The position numbers and the translations under genes are program-made. Under the pieces are notes generated by a model, which was given only the letters and a program-made list of their open reading frames with translations, had not been told where the DNA came from and made no database searches. Positions 31,579 through 40,869 of a stretch of 64,000 nt of DNA are shown piece after piece. This DNA comes from QPJE01 sp051747745 (GTDB taxonomy: Bacteria; Bacillota; Halanaerobiia; Halanaerobiales; Halanaerobiaceae): positions 1 to 64,000 of the forward strand of contig JBNJGL010000006.1 of assembly GCA_051747745.1 (NCBI GenBank), in the 5' to 3' direction. The stretch's first letter is position 1, and each line of letters starts with the position of its first letter.

Positions 31579-32784
31579 ATGAGTCAGGAATATGATTTGA
31601 TAGTACTTGGGGGAGGTCCTGCAGGAATGGCATCAGCCATCTATGGATCCAGATCCCGTCTTAATACACTTGTACTGGAAGCAAAAAGGAAGACAGGTGG
31701 ACAGCCGTCAACATATCATGATATGGAAAACTATCCTGGAGTTCCAGAAACCACCGCTTCAGAACTAATGAAAAATTTCCGAACACATGCAGAAAAATTT
31801 GGTACAGAATTCAAACGCGGTGAAGTAACTGCTCTGGATGTTAACGGTTTGGAAAAAGTGGTTAAAACAAAAAAAGGCGAAAAATACACAGCAAAAAGTG
31901 TAATAATAGCAACAGGTGCGGAACCTCGTAAATTAGGTGTAAAAGGAGAAGAAGAATTTAAAGGTAAAGGAGTATCATACTGTGCAACATGTGATGCAGA
32001 TCTTTTTACTGATTTAGATATAGTGGTTGTAGGGAATGGAAATTCAGCTGTAGAAGAATCTATTTATTTAACTAAATTTGTTAATAAGATTACTATGGTT
32101 GTAATCCACGATGAAGGTGTAATGGACGCAGAAAAGATACTGCAGGAAAAGGCAATGGAGAATGAAAAGATAGACTTTGTCTGGAACTCAGTATTAGAAG
32201 AAATAAAAGGTGATGGAATAGTAGAAAAAGCAGTTGTTAAAAACATAAAGACCGGTGAAAAGGAAGAATTGGAATGTAATGGAGTCTTCTTTTTTGTTGG
32301 ACGTGTACCAAATACAGATTTCTTAAAAGATACAGTAGATTTGACAGAACACGGCTATGTGAAGGCAAATGATAATATGGAAACATCTAAGCCAGGCGTC
32401 TATGCAGTGGGAGATGTAAGAAATAAGGTAGTAAGACAGGTAATAACAGCTGCTGGAGATGGTGCAACAGCTGCAGTAATGGCACAGGGATATATAGAAG
32501 AAGAAGAATACTGGCAGAATAATGTTGTTAATGCAGATAGACCAGCAGTAGTAGCCTTCTGGAGTGTGACAGATCAGAATAGTATGGATATGGTATCTGA
32601 ACTTGAGAATATGGAGCTTGAAGATAAAGGCTACAAATTCTTAAAAATAGACACATATAAAAACAGACTTATCTCAGATAGATATAATATAGAAGAAATA
32701 CCGACAGTGCTGAAACTAAAAGATGGTGAAGTTGCAGAAAAAATGGTTAAGCCAGATAAAGAAAAAATAGAAGCAGTACTTTAA
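31579..32784 (+). CDS. trxB: Thioredoxin reductase fused to a redox-inactive thioredoxin-like domain
   Basis: Flavoprotein reductase of about 310 residues: FAD motif GGGPAGMAS near residue 11 and CATC redox pair at 135-138, then the second FAD segment GVYAVGDVR. A further 90 residues (about 318-401) form a thioredoxin fold. In this extra domain the segment WSVTDQNS replaces the WxxxCxxC active site, while the cis-proline motif EEIPTV remains. The second Rossmann motif reads VGNGNSA and the HRRxxxR phosphate clamp of NADPH enzymes is missing (VVIHDEGVMDA), so the electron donor may not be NADPH. Co-transcribed with trxA 19 bases later. It feeds electrons to glycine/betaine reductase. Confidence 0.9.
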   Translation: MSQEYDLIVLGGGPAGMASAIYGSRSRLNTLVLEAKRKTGGQPSTYHDMENYPGVPETTASELMKNFRTHAEKFGTEFKRGEVTALDVNGLEKVVKTKKGEKYTAKSVIIATGAEPRKLGVKGEEEFKGKGVSYCATCDADLFTDLDIVVVGNGNSAVEESIYLTKFVNKITMVVIHDEGVMDAEKILQEKAMENEKIDFVWNSVLEEIKGDGIVEKAVVKNIKTGEKEELECNGVFFFVGRVPNTDFLKDTVDLTEHGYVKANDNMETSKPGVYAVGDVRNKVVRQVITAAGDGATAAVMAQGYIEEEEYWQNNVVNADRPAVVAFWSVTDQNSMDMVSELENMELEDKGYKFLKIDTYKNRLISDRYNIEEIPTVLKLKDGEVAEKMVKPDKEKIEAVL

Positions 32785-32802
32785 ATACAGGGAGGTTTTT
32801 AA

Positions 32803-33120
32803 ATGTTAGAACTTACAAAAGATAATTTTGAAAATGAAGTATTAAATAGTGAAGGTAAAGTTGTAGTAGATTTTTGGAGTGACAGCTGTGATAGATGTCT
32901 GGAAATAATGCCTGATGTTGAAGAACTGGCAGAGGAATATGGCGATAAATTCAAATTTGCTAAATTGAATATAAAAGGTAACAGACGCCTTGCAATAGGT
33001 CAAAAAGTACTCGGCCTCCCGTCTATTGTTTTCTACGAAGATGGAGAAAAAGTTGAGCACTTAAGTGGAGAAGACCTAGAAGCAGAAGATATTAAAAAAG
33101 AACTTGAAAAGAGAGCATAA
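32803..33120 (+). CDS. trxA: Thioredoxin of the glycine reductase system, second copy
   Basis: A 105-residue thioredoxin very similar to that at 22078-22395, again with WSDSCDRC as active site and GLPSIVFYEDGEKVEHLSGEDLE after the cis-proline. Two copies match the two control regions: one under the glycine riboswitch and one constitutive or under trxB control. ATG 32803 follows GGGAGG. A terminator follows, so grdC is partly uncoupled. Confidence 0.92.
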   Translation: MLELTKDNFENEVLNSEGKVVVDFWSDSCDRCLEIMPDVEELAEEYGDKFKFAKLNIKGNRRLAIGQKVLGLPSIVFYEDGEKVEHLSGEDLEAEDIKKELEKRA

Positions 33121-33130
33121 ATAAACCAGA

Positions 33131-33166
33131 AATCTCTTTCCGGATATCTGGAGAGAGATTTTTTTT
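33131..33166 (+). terminator. Terminator between trxA and grdC
   Basis: AATCTCTTTCCGG pairs, with one wobble, with CTGGAGAGAGATT, followed by eight T residues. Some read-through is likely since no clear promoter lies between it and grdC. Confidence 0.8.
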
Positions 33167-33193
33167 GCAAATACATTCGGAGGTGAAGGAAAA

Positions 33194-34735
33194 ATGGAAT
33201 TTCCAGTTGTAAAAGGTTCAAGTTATATATTGGTTCATACACCAGACATTTTAAAAGAAGCAGGATCAACCCAGACGACCACTAGAGCTAAAAACCCTGA
33301 TGATGAATATTTAAAGAATATAGACAGTCATTTGCGCAGTTTTGAAGAGGTAGTAAGATATGCACCAAATCAGGCATATATTGGTAATATGCTGCCCGAT
33401 AAATTAAATGAGATAGATACACCATGGTATGAAAAAGATAATCTACTTGATGCAGATAGATTCGGCAATTTAGGTGAAATAATGCCGGAAGAAGAGTTTT
33501 ATCTTATGTTAAAACATGTTGATGTCTTTGATCTTGTCAAATTGAGCAGAGATTTCAGTAAAAAAGCAGAAGAAATTGCAGCAGATCATCCTATCTTAAA
33601 AGAAATGGATCTGGATATAGGAGAAGGTGAAGAACTGGCAGATATAGAAAAATTAACAGCCGCTCATGCAGAACCTCTTTATCTGGATGGAGAGCTTATT
33701 GGTTGTGTAAAACAGGCTCATGAAACAGATATTAACTTAAGTTCACATGTCATATTAGAAAATCTTGTTGGAAAAGCGTCTGCTGTACTTGCAGTTAAAA
33801 ATCTGGCTTTAAAACACGATATAGATATGGGAGATATAGATTATCTGATAGAATGTTCAGAAGAAGCATGTGGAGATATCAATCAGAGAGGTGGAGGCAA
33901 CTTTGCCAAAGCTATTGCTGAAATGGCGGGCTGTGTAAATGCAAATGGCTCTGACCTCAGAAGTTTCTGTGCAGCTCCAGCACATGCACTTGTAAATGCT
34001 GCCGCTTTAGTTAAAGCAGGAGTTTATGACAATGTAATAGTTGCAGCAGGTGGTTCTGTGGCAAAACTTGGTATGAATGGAAAAGATCATGTAAAAAAAG
34101 ATATGCCAATTCTTGAAGATACATTAGGTGGATTTGCGGTACTGGTATCCAAAAACGATGGAATTAATCCAATCATAAGAACTGATATAATAGGCCGGCA
34201 TAAAGTGGGAACAGGATCATCCCCTCAGGCGGTTATCAGTTCACTGGTAACCGAGCCACTTGATGATAATGATCTTTCCATAAAAGATATTGATAAATAT
34301 TCAGTGGAAATGCAGAATCCGGAAATCACTAAACCTGCAGGAGCAGGTAATGTTCCGGAATCAAATTATAAGATGATTGCAGCTCTGGGAGTAAAAAGAG
34401 GAGATCTTGAAAGAAAAGAGTTAATGGAATTTGTTAAAAGGCATGGAATGCCCGGTTTTGCTCCAACACAGGGACATATACCTTCTGGAGTACCTTTTGT
34501 AGGTCCTGCAGCAGAAATGATGGAAAAGGATATGATAAATAAAGCAATGATTATCGGTAAAGGTAGTCTCTTTTTAGGAAGAATGACCAATCAGTTTGAT
34601 GGAGTTTCTTTTGTTATGGAGAAAAATAAAGGAATTACAGAAGAAAAAAGAGAAGTAAGTGATAAAGAAATAAAAAATATGATCGCCGGTGCTATGCGCC
34701 AGATGGCAGAAAATCTTCTCGGCGAGACCGAGTGA
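33194..34735 (+). CDS. grdC: Reductase component C beta subunit GrdC
   Basis: Shared protein C of glycine, sarcosine and betaine reductases, which releases acetyl phosphate from the Se-carboxymethyl selenoprotein A. The 513-residue protein resembles thiolase/FabH folds; visible family segments are VKGSSYILVHTPD at the N-terminus, ECSEEACGDINQRGGGNFAKAIAEM, and FCAAPAHALVNAAALVKAG. ATG 33194 follows GGAGGTG. grdD starts ten bases after its stop. As protein C is substrate-independent, one copy can serve both reductase units. Confidence 0.92.
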   Translation: MEFPVVKGSSYILVHTPDILKEAGSTQTTTRAKNPDDEYLKNIDSHLRSFEEVVRYAPNQAYIGNMLPDKLNEIDTPWYEKDNLLDADRFGNLGEIMPEEEFYLMLKHVDVFDLVKLSRDFSKKAEEIAADHPILKEMDLDIGEGEELADIEKLTAAHAEPLYLDGELIGCVKQAHETDINLSSHVILENLVGKASAVLAVKNLALKHDIDMGDIDYLIECSEEACGDINQRGGGNFAKAIAEMAGCVNANGSDLRSFCAAPAHALVNAAALVKAGVYDNVIVAAGGSVAKLGMNGKDHVKKDMPILEDTLGGFAVLVSKNDGINPIIRTDIIGRHKVGTGSSPQAVISSLVTEPLDDNDLSIKDIDKYSVEMQNPEITKPAGAGNVPESNYKMIAALGVKRGDLERKELMEFVKRHGMPGFAPTQGHIPSGVPFVGPAAEMMEKDMINKAMIIGKGSLFLGRMTNQFDGVSFVMEKNKGITEEKREVSDKEIKNMIAGAMRQMAENLLGETE

Positions 34736-34745
34736 GGTGTATAAA

Positions 34746-35888
34746 ATGACTGATAATATTAAAAATAAAGTTGCTGATGTATTTAATGACTTAGCTTCTG
34801 CGATAGAGTCTGGTGAATTCGGTGAAAAAAAGAAAATTGGTCTTACTCTTTTAGACAGTGAACATGGTGTAGATGAGCTAAAAAAAGCAGCAGACATTGC
34901 TGAAAAAAATAACAGTGATTTAGATGTAACATTAATAGGATGTGAAAACAGCAAATGTGATTGTCTGGCAGATGCACATGATATTATGGATGAGATGCTT
35001 AAGAATAATGAGCTGGATGCTGCAGTTACACTGCATTATAACTTCCCTCTGGGAGTCTCTACAGTTGGTAGAGTTGTAACCCCGGGCAAGGGTGAGGAGA
35101 TGCTGATAGCAACAACTACAGGTACTACTGATACAGATCGTGTACCTTCAATGCTCAAAAATACCATTTATGGTATTGCAGCAGCAAAATCCCTTGGAAT
35201 AAAGGAACCAACAGTAGGAATTTTAAATGTGGAAGGTGCCAGACTTGTAGAAAAAAATCTGCGCAAACTGCAGGATAATGGATATAAGTTTAAATTTGCC
35301 ACTTCAGTGCGTGCAGATGGTGGTGTAGTTATGCGGGGTAATGACCTGCTACTTGGTGTACCGGATATTATGGTAACAGATACTCTCACCGGTAATATGC
35401 TGATGAAAGTTTTTTCAGCATTCAATACTGGTGGGCAGTATGAAGCAGTAGGTTATGGATATGGTCCAGGAGTCGGAAGTAATTTTGACAGGCTGGTTGG
35501 GATTATTTCTCGAGCTTCAGGAGCCCCGGTAATTGCAAATGCAATTAAGTTTATGGCTGAAGTCAGCAGAGGCAATCTATTAGATATTGTTAAAGAAGAG
35601 ATGAAGTGTGCTGATAAAGCTGGGCTTAAAGATATAATTTCTGAACTAAAAGAAAGCAAAAATAAGGCAGATAATTCTAAAGCTGTATCAGCTCCGGATA
35701 AGAAAGTAACCGGAGAAGAGATTGCTGGAATAGATATTCTGGAAATAGAATCTGCAAAAGAAAGCCTCTGGGAAGAGGATATTTATGCCGAAACAGGAAT
35801 GGGCTGTACTGGTCCTGTTGTCCTTGTGGCAGAAGAAGATCTTGATACTGCAAAATCAATTCTTGGAAAGGCAGGTTTTATTGAGTAA
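34746..35888 (+). CDS. grdD: Reductase component C alpha subunit GrdD
   Basis: Acetyl-phosphate-forming subunit of protein C. The 380-residue protein carries a Cys near residue 354 in ETGMGCTGPVVLV, matching the acetyl-thioester Cys described in GrdD of Eubacterium acidaminophilum (Cys359). The PlsX-like core is visible in TLLDSEHGVDELKKAAD and VGILNVEGARL. The start is ATG 34746 after GTGAGGTG; the frame is open further upstream but inside grdC. The next gene starts at the base after its stop. Confidence 0.92.
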   Translation: MTDNIKNKVADVFNDLASAIESGEFGEKKKIGLTLLDSEHGVDELKKAADIAEKNNSDLDVTLIGCENSKCDCLADAHDIMDEMLKNNELDAAVTLHYNFPLGVSTVGRVVTPGKGEEMLIATTTGTTDTDRVPSMLKNTIYGIAAAKSLGIKEPTVGILNVEGARLVEKNLRKLQDNGYKFKFATSVRADGGVVMRGNDLLLGVPDIMVTDTLTGNMLMKVFSAFNTGGQYEAVGYGYGPGVGSNFDRLVGIISRASGAPVIANAIKFMAEVSRGNLLDIVKEEMKCADKAGLKDIISELKESKNKADNSKAVSAPDKKVTGEEIAGIDILEIESAKESLWEEDIYAETGMGCTGPVVLVAEEDLDTAKSILGKAGFIE

Positions 35889-37043
35889 ATGATATATTTT
35901 AACAATGCGGCAACTACCTGGCCAAAACCAGAAAAAGTATACAGTTCTATGGACAGTTTTTTCAGAAATATGGGGATGAATCCTGGAAGATCTGGAGCAT
36001 CAGAAGTGATGGATACAGCTAGAACTGTTTATGATATTAGAGAAAAGACTGCTGAATTTTTTTCTATAAAAAGTTCAGATCATCTTGTTTTTAATTCTGG
36101 TTCAACTGAATCTTTGAATACAGTTATAAAAGGAGTTCTAAAAGCTGGTGACCATGTTATTATTACTAATATGGAGCACAATTCTGTTATACGACCACTG
36201 CAGAGATTAAAAAAAGATATTGGTATAGAAATCAGCTATGTTTCTCTTAAGAGGAATAGTGGAGATCTCAATTATAAAGAACTTCAGTCTTTAATCAAAA
36301 AGAATACCAGACTTGTAGCTGTTTCTCATGCTTCCAATGTGATAGGAACAGTGGTAGATATTGACCGCATTGTTAAAATAATTAGTAATGAAGATATATT
36401 ATTTCTTCTGGATAGTGCTCAGACTGCCGGGGTTATACCTATTGATGTAAATAACCCTAAAATTGATTTTTTGGCTGTACCCGGTCACAAATCTCTTTTT
36501 GGGCCTCCTGGAATTGGTGCACTTTATATAAGGGATCCAGAGAGTTTGTCTCCTTTAAAAGAAGGAGGAACGGGAACAAACTCTCTTAATACCTGCCAGC
36601 CCGATGTAATGCCTGACCGATTTGAAGCAGGAACGGTAAATACGGTAGGGATTGTCGGGCTTGGTGCAGGTATAGACTTTATAAATAAGACCGGTATAAA
36701 AAATATTCACAGAAAAGAGATGGACCTGACTGAAAAACTGCTAAAAGGGCTTAACTCTATTCCTGAAGTAAAAATTTATGGAAAAATAAAAAGAGAAGGG
36801 CGATTATCTGTTGTGGCTTTTAATATAGCAGATATGGCTTCACATGAACTTGCATATATTCTTCAAAACGAATATAATATACAGGTGAGGAGTGGACTGC
36901 ACTGTGCTCCACTGCTGCATAAAAATTTAGGTACTGATAAACAGGGTATGGTTAGAGTAAGTATAGGTTATTTTAATGAAGAAGCAGAAGTTGATATATT
37001 ATTAAACATAATCGATAATATTGTGAAAAAGGAGTCAGGTTAA
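35889..37043 (+). CDS. Cysteine desulfurase / selenocysteine lyase-like aminotransferase class V enzyme
   Basis: PLP enzyme of 384 residues of the NifS/CsdB group. It begins MIYFNNAATTWPKP. The PLP lysine lies in AVPGHKSLFGPPG and the conserved catalytic cysteine in RSGLHCAPLLH. Family members release sulfur or selenium from cysteine or selenocysteine as a persulfide or perselenide. It abuts grdD with no gap and lies two bases from selA, in the middle of selenium genes, so supply of selenide to SelD is the likeliest role. A general cysteine-desulfurase role cannot be excluded. Confidence 0.87.
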   Translation: MIYFNNAATTWPKPEKVYSSMDSFFRNMGMNPGRSGASEVMDTARTVYDIREKTAEFFSIKSSDHLVFNSGSTESLNTVIKGVLKAGDHVIITNMEHNSVIRPLQRLKKDIGIEISYVSLKRNSGDLNYKELQSLIKKNTRLVAVSHASNVIGTVVDIDRIVKIISNEDILFLLDSAQTAGVIPIDVNNPKIDFLAVPGHKSLFGPPGIGALYIRDPESLSPLKEGGTGTNSLNTCQPDVMPDRFEAGTVNTVGIVGLGAGIDFINKTGIKNIHRKEMDLTEKLLKGLNSIPEVKIYGKIKREGRLSVVAFNIADMASHELAYILQNEYNIQVRSGLHCAPLLHKNLGTDKQGMVRVSIGYFNEEAEVDILLNIIDNIVKKESG

Positions 37044-37044
37044 T

Positions 37045-38460
37045 ATGAAGAAAAAATTATTGAGTTCTATTCCATCTGTGAATGATATTCTGGCAGATAA
37101 TCTGGCAGATAAAATAAAGGAGAAATTTTCTCGAACGGATTTAATTGACGGTATAAGGCAGGTTACAGATAATTTAAGAGATGAAATTTTGTCAGAGAAT
37201 TTTGATGAGAAAAAGTTTGACAAAAATTTATTAAGCATTAAAAATATTCTGCTGAATGTTGAAAATTATCTAAAAAAATTATATCAACCTAAGATGGCAC
37301 CTGCTATTAATGCAACAGGTGTCATTATTCATACTAATTTAGGAAGATCACTGCTGGCTGATAAAGCAAGAAAAGCAGTTGATAATGTAGCAAAACATTA
37401 CTCAACTTTGGAGATTGATAGAGAAAGTGGTGAGCGCGGTCACCGCTATGCATCTCTACAGGAAATTATAAAAAAGTTAACTGGAGCTGAAGCTGCTCTG
37501 GTGGTTAATAATAATGCTGCGGCTGTAACTTTAGTTCTGGCAGCTATTGCTAAAGACAGGGAAGTTATTATTTCCCGCGGTGAACTTGTAGAAATAGGTG
37601 GATCTTTTAGGGTTCCTGAAGTCATGAAACAAAGTGGATGTAAGCTGGTAGAAGTTGGGTCAACAAATAAGGTGTATCTAAAAGATTATCTTAATGCAGT
37701 ATCTGAAGAAACAGGAGCTCTGCTAAAAGTACATACCAGCAATTACCGCATAATGGGCTTTACAGAAACTGTTAGAGCAGAAGAACTTGTAGAACAAGCA
37801 CATAGAAGGGATATTCCGGTAATAGAAGATCTGGGCAGCGGTATTCTGTTTGATCTGCAGGAATATGGGCTAGAATATGAACCCACAGTTGCTGAATCAA
37901 TTAAAGCAGGAATAGATATTGTTACTTTTAGTGGTGATAAACTGCTCGGCGGACCTCAGGCCGGAATAATAGTAGGAAAAAAGGAATTTATAGAAAAAAT
38001 AGAATATCATCCGTTAATGAGAGCTTTGCGGGTAGATAAATTTACTCTTGCTGCTCTGGAAGCAACTTTAAATATTTATAGAAATTTTGATAAAGCTGTT
38101 GAAACAATACCAACACTCAGAATGTTAACAGAAAATACTGAAAAAACAAAACAGAGAGCTGAGGATCTATTAAACAAAATAAAAGAAATAGATGAATTTA
38201 ATTTTACTGTAGAAAAAGATACTGCCCGTATTGGTGGAGGAGCATATCCACTAACTGAGCTTGATACATATGTTTTAAAAATTTCTGCTGAAGAAAATTC
38301 TCTCGAAAAAATAGCATATCTGCTCAGGCAGAGTAAGATGCCTGTTTTTACAAGAATTAATGAGGGACAGCTTATTTTTGATTTAAAAACAGTACAGCCA
38401 TTTGAAATTGATATTCTTGCAGATACTATTAATGATATTCTTCAGGAGGAAATAAAATGA
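37045..38460 (+). CDS. selA: L-seryl-tRNA(Sec) selenium transferase SelA
   Basis: PLP enzyme that converts seryl-tRNA(Sec) to selenocysteinyl-tRNA(Sec) using selenophosphate. The 471-residue protein shows NATGVIIHTNLGRS near residue 88, the active-site lysine in TFSGDKLLGGPQAG near 300, and the N-terminal helical tRNA-binding region. It overlaps selB by four bases (ATGA), so the two are translationally coupled. Length matches bacterial SelA. Confidence 0.97.
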   Translation: MKKKLLSSIPSVNDILADNLADKIKEKFSRTDLIDGIRQVTDNLRDEILSENFDEKKFDKNLLSIKNILLNVENYLKKLYQPKMAPAINATGVIIHTNLGRSLLADKARKAVDNVAKHYSTLEIDRESGERGHRYASLQEIIKKLTGAEAALVVNNNAAAVTLVLAAIAKDREVIISRGELVEIGGSFRVPEVMKQSGCKLVEVGSTNKVYLKDYLNAVSEETGALLKVHTSNYRIMGFTETVRAEELVEQAHRRDIPVIEDLGSGILFDLQEYGLEYEPTVAESIKAGIDIVTFSGDKLLGGPQAGIIVGKKEFIEKIEYHPLMRALRVDKFTLAALEATLNIYRNFDKAVETIPTLRMLTENTEKTKQRAEDLLNKIKEIDEFNFTVEKDTARIGGGAYPLTELDTYVLKISAEENSLEKIAYLLRQSKMPVFTRINEGQLIFDLKTVQPFEIDILADTINDILQEEIK

Positions 38461-40376
38461 GGGAAAAGAATATAATTATAGGTACAGCCGGTCATATTGA
38501 CCATGGGAAAACAACTTTAATTAAGGCGTTAACAGGTGCAGATACCGACCGCCTGCAGCAGGAAAAAGATAGAGGAATTTCAATAGAGCTCGGATTTACC
38601 GGTTTTACTCTGGAAGATGGAAATCAGGTTGGCATCATTGATGTTCCCGGGCACGAAAAGTTTGTAAAAAATATGCTGGCAGGAGCATCAGGTATTGACC
38701 TTGCTCTACTTGTTGTAGCTGCTGATGAGGGTATGATGCCGCAATCTGATGAACATCTGGCAATTTTGGATATTCTGGGAGTTGAACACGGAATAATTGT
38801 TCTGACTAAAACAGATAAAGTAGATTCAGACTGGCTGGAATTAGTAATAGAGGATACTAAAGACAAAGTGAAAGATACTTTTCTTGAGGGGGCTCCTGTG
38901 GTGTCAGTTTCTTCCACTGAAGGTGAAGGTATTGAAAGTTTAAAAACAGAAATCCAAAAAATGGTTAAAAAAATTCCTCCTAAAGATCCTGAAGGGAATG
39001 TATATTACCCGATTGATAGAGTATTTACAATGAAAGGATTTGGAACTATTGTAACCGGGACACTTTTTAGCGGCAGCATAGAGGTAGAAGATGAACTGGA
39101 AATTTATCCAGAAAGAAAAAAGGCTCGTGTGAGGAGCCTTCAGGTACATAATTCCAAAGTCGAGAAGGCTTTCCCCGGTCAGAGAGTTGGTGTTAATTTA
39201 GCAGGGATTGATAAAAGCGAGGTTCAGAGAGGTGATGTTCTTGCAGAACCCTCTTCTTTAATAAAAACCAAATTTTTTGAAGCACATTTAAAACTTCTTA
39301 ATGGACTTTCTTTTTTGATAAAACATGGTGACAGAATTAGATTTCATATCGGGGCACAGGAAGTTCTGGGGAGAATTTTCTTATTTGATAGAGAAGAAAT
39401 TCTGCCTGGAGAAGATGCCTATGTCCAGTTTAGACTTGAAGAAGAACTTGTGGCTCGTTTTGGCGAAAAGTTTGTATTGAGAAGATATTCTCCTATGACA
39501 ACACTGGGGGGCGGAAAAATAATAGAAATAGATCCTCCACCGAGAAAAGGGAATTACAGCAAAGTATTAGAGGAATTAAAGATAATGGAAAATGCAGGTC
39601 CAGAAAAAAGAGTGGAGATCTTAATAAAAAACAGGGAAAAAGAAGCTGTAGAAAAAAAATATCTTTTAAAAAGAACAACTTTAGCAGAAAAAAAACTTGA
39701 GCACTGCCTGAATGATTTGCTAAAAAAAGGAATAATTAAAAAATTATCAAATGCAGAAAACAGCACCTGGATCCATATTGATAATTTATATAGAGTAGAA
39801 AATGAACTTCTTTCAATAATTTCTGATTACCACAGCAGCAATAGTCTTAAAAAAGGAATTCAAAAAGAAGAATTGAGGTCACAGTCTGATTATTATTTTG
39901 AAAAAGCAGAATTCAGCATAATTTTAAACTGGATGAAAGAAAATGGAAAAATAAAAGAAGAAGAAAATATAATTTCATTAGATGGTTTTAATATCAGTTT
40001 TAATGAAGAAGAGAAAAAAATAAAAGAAAATATTATTAATAAATTTAAAGATAATTTATTTAATCCACCTGTTCTGGAAGATTTAGTGAAAACTTATAAT
40101 AATCCAGATAAGGTATCAGATATTTTGCAGTATTTGCTTGATCAGGGTGAATTGATCCGGCTTACACAGGATATCTATCTTCATTACTCTGCTCTAGATG
40201 AGGCTATTAACAAGCTGAAAATGTATTTTAAAAACCATGAAAGTATTGAGCTATCAGAGTTCAGAGATCTTATTGGGAGTACTCGAAAATACTCTTTACC
40301 ATTATTAGAAGAATTTGATAGAAGAAAATTAACTGAACGACGGGGAGATCAAAGATTTCCTTATAATTTAAGCTGA
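38457..40376 (+). CDS. selB: Selenocysteine-specific elongation factor SelB
   Basis: GTPase delivering Sec-tRNA(Sec) to UGA codons marked by a SECIS hairpin. The 639-residue protein has G1 GTAGHIDHGKTTL (residues 8-20), DVPGHEKF, LTKTDKVD, EF-Tu-like domains 2 and 3, and a C-terminal array of winged-helix domains (about 370-639) that bind the SECIS loop. Length is typical. It is followed by tRNA-Sec 192 bases downstream, behind its own promoter. Confidence 0.97.
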   Translation: MREKNIIIGTAGHIDHGKTTLIKALTGADTDRLQQEKDRGISIELGFTGFTLEDGNQVGIIDVPGHEKFVKNMLAGASGIDLALLVVAADEGMMPQSDEHLAILDILGVEHGIIVLTKTDKVDSDWLELVIEDTKDKVKDTFLEGAPVVSVSSTEGEGIESLKTEIQKMVKKIPPKDPEGNVYYPIDRVFTMKGFGTIVTGTLFSGSIEVEDELEIYPERKKARVRSLQVHNSKVEKAFPGQRVGVNLAGIDKSEVQRGDVLAEPSSLIKTKFFEAHLKLLNGLSFLIKHGDRIRFHIGAQEVLGRIFLFDREEILPGEDAYVQFRLEEELVARFGEKFVLRRYSPMTTLGGGKIIEIDPPPRKGNYSKVLEELKIMENAGPEKRVEILIKNREKEAVEKKYLLKRTTLAEKKLEHCLNDLLKKGIIKKLSNAENSTWIHIDNLYRVENELLSIISDYHSSNSLKKGIQKEELRSQSDYYFEKAEFSIILNWMKENGKIKEEENIISLDGFNISFNEEEKKIKENIINKFKDNLFNPPVLEDLVKTYNNPDKVSDILQYLLDQGELIRLTQDIYLHYSALDEAINKLKMYFKNHESIELSEFRDLIGSTRKYSLPLLEEFDRRKLTERRGDQRFPYNLS

Positions 40377-40520
40377 TTTTCAGGTTATATTTTAATAATT
40401 GGAAAATTAAATGTTTATTTCTTTGTTAGTTATAAAGTTGGATCCTATTAATAAAAAATCTACGTGTGCTTTACCTGTGGAGTATACAATTTATATATTA
40501 AATTTAAACTAAAAATTTTC

Positions 40521-40549
40521 TTGAAATAATTTGGTGAAAATGTTAATAT
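40521..40549 (+). promoter_or_regulatory. Promoter of the tRNA-Sec gene
   Basis: TTGAAA (40521-40526) and TAATAT (40544-40549) with 17 bp between them, about 20 bases before the tRNA. The rest of the 40377-40568 gap shows no gene. Confidence 0.55.
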
Positions 40550-40568
40550 ATATAAGATGCATGTATAC

Positions 40569-40667
40569 GGGAGTGGCTGTGTCCATGGTGGACATCCCGG
40601 ACTTCAAATCCGGCGGCAGGCAGGCGGACCTGTCTGTGGTGGGTTCGATTCCCACACATTCCCGCCA
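40569..40667 (+). tRNA. selC: tRNA-Sec (anticodon TCA), CCA encoded
   Basis: A 99-base tRNA with an extended acceptor stem GGGAGTGG paired with ACATTCCC; a G-T wobble occurs at pair 6 and a G-A mismatch at pair 8. The D stem is long (TGTCC/GGACA). The anticodon arm CCGGA-CTTCAAA-TCCGG carries TCA. An 8-bp variable arm CAGGCAGG/CCTGTCTG and a T arm GTGGG-TTCGATT-CCCAC complete it. These are the distinctive features of bacterial selC. It reads the five in-frame UGA codons in the window. Confidence 0.96.
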
Positions 40668-40688
40668 AAATAAGTAAATTTTTGAGGT

Positions 40689-40727
40689 GCCATATGATAA
40701 AAGATCATATGGTATTTTTATTTTTTT
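40689..40727 (+). terminator. Terminator after tRNA-Sec
   Basis: GCCATATGAT (40689-40698) pairs with ATCATATGGT (40704-40713), followed by a broken T-run ending in seven Ts. Nothing else is seen up to glgC at 40870. Confidence 0.75.
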
Positions 40728-40869
40728 CAGAGGATTATCCGCAGTATTATAGAATAATATAATCAGGAAAATACATTACAATCTATAATATCTATTTATG
40801 TTTTTAAAGGTATGATATCTTTTTGATTTTTACAGGCTTAACTTTTAAAGTAGAAGGGGGAATAAAAAA

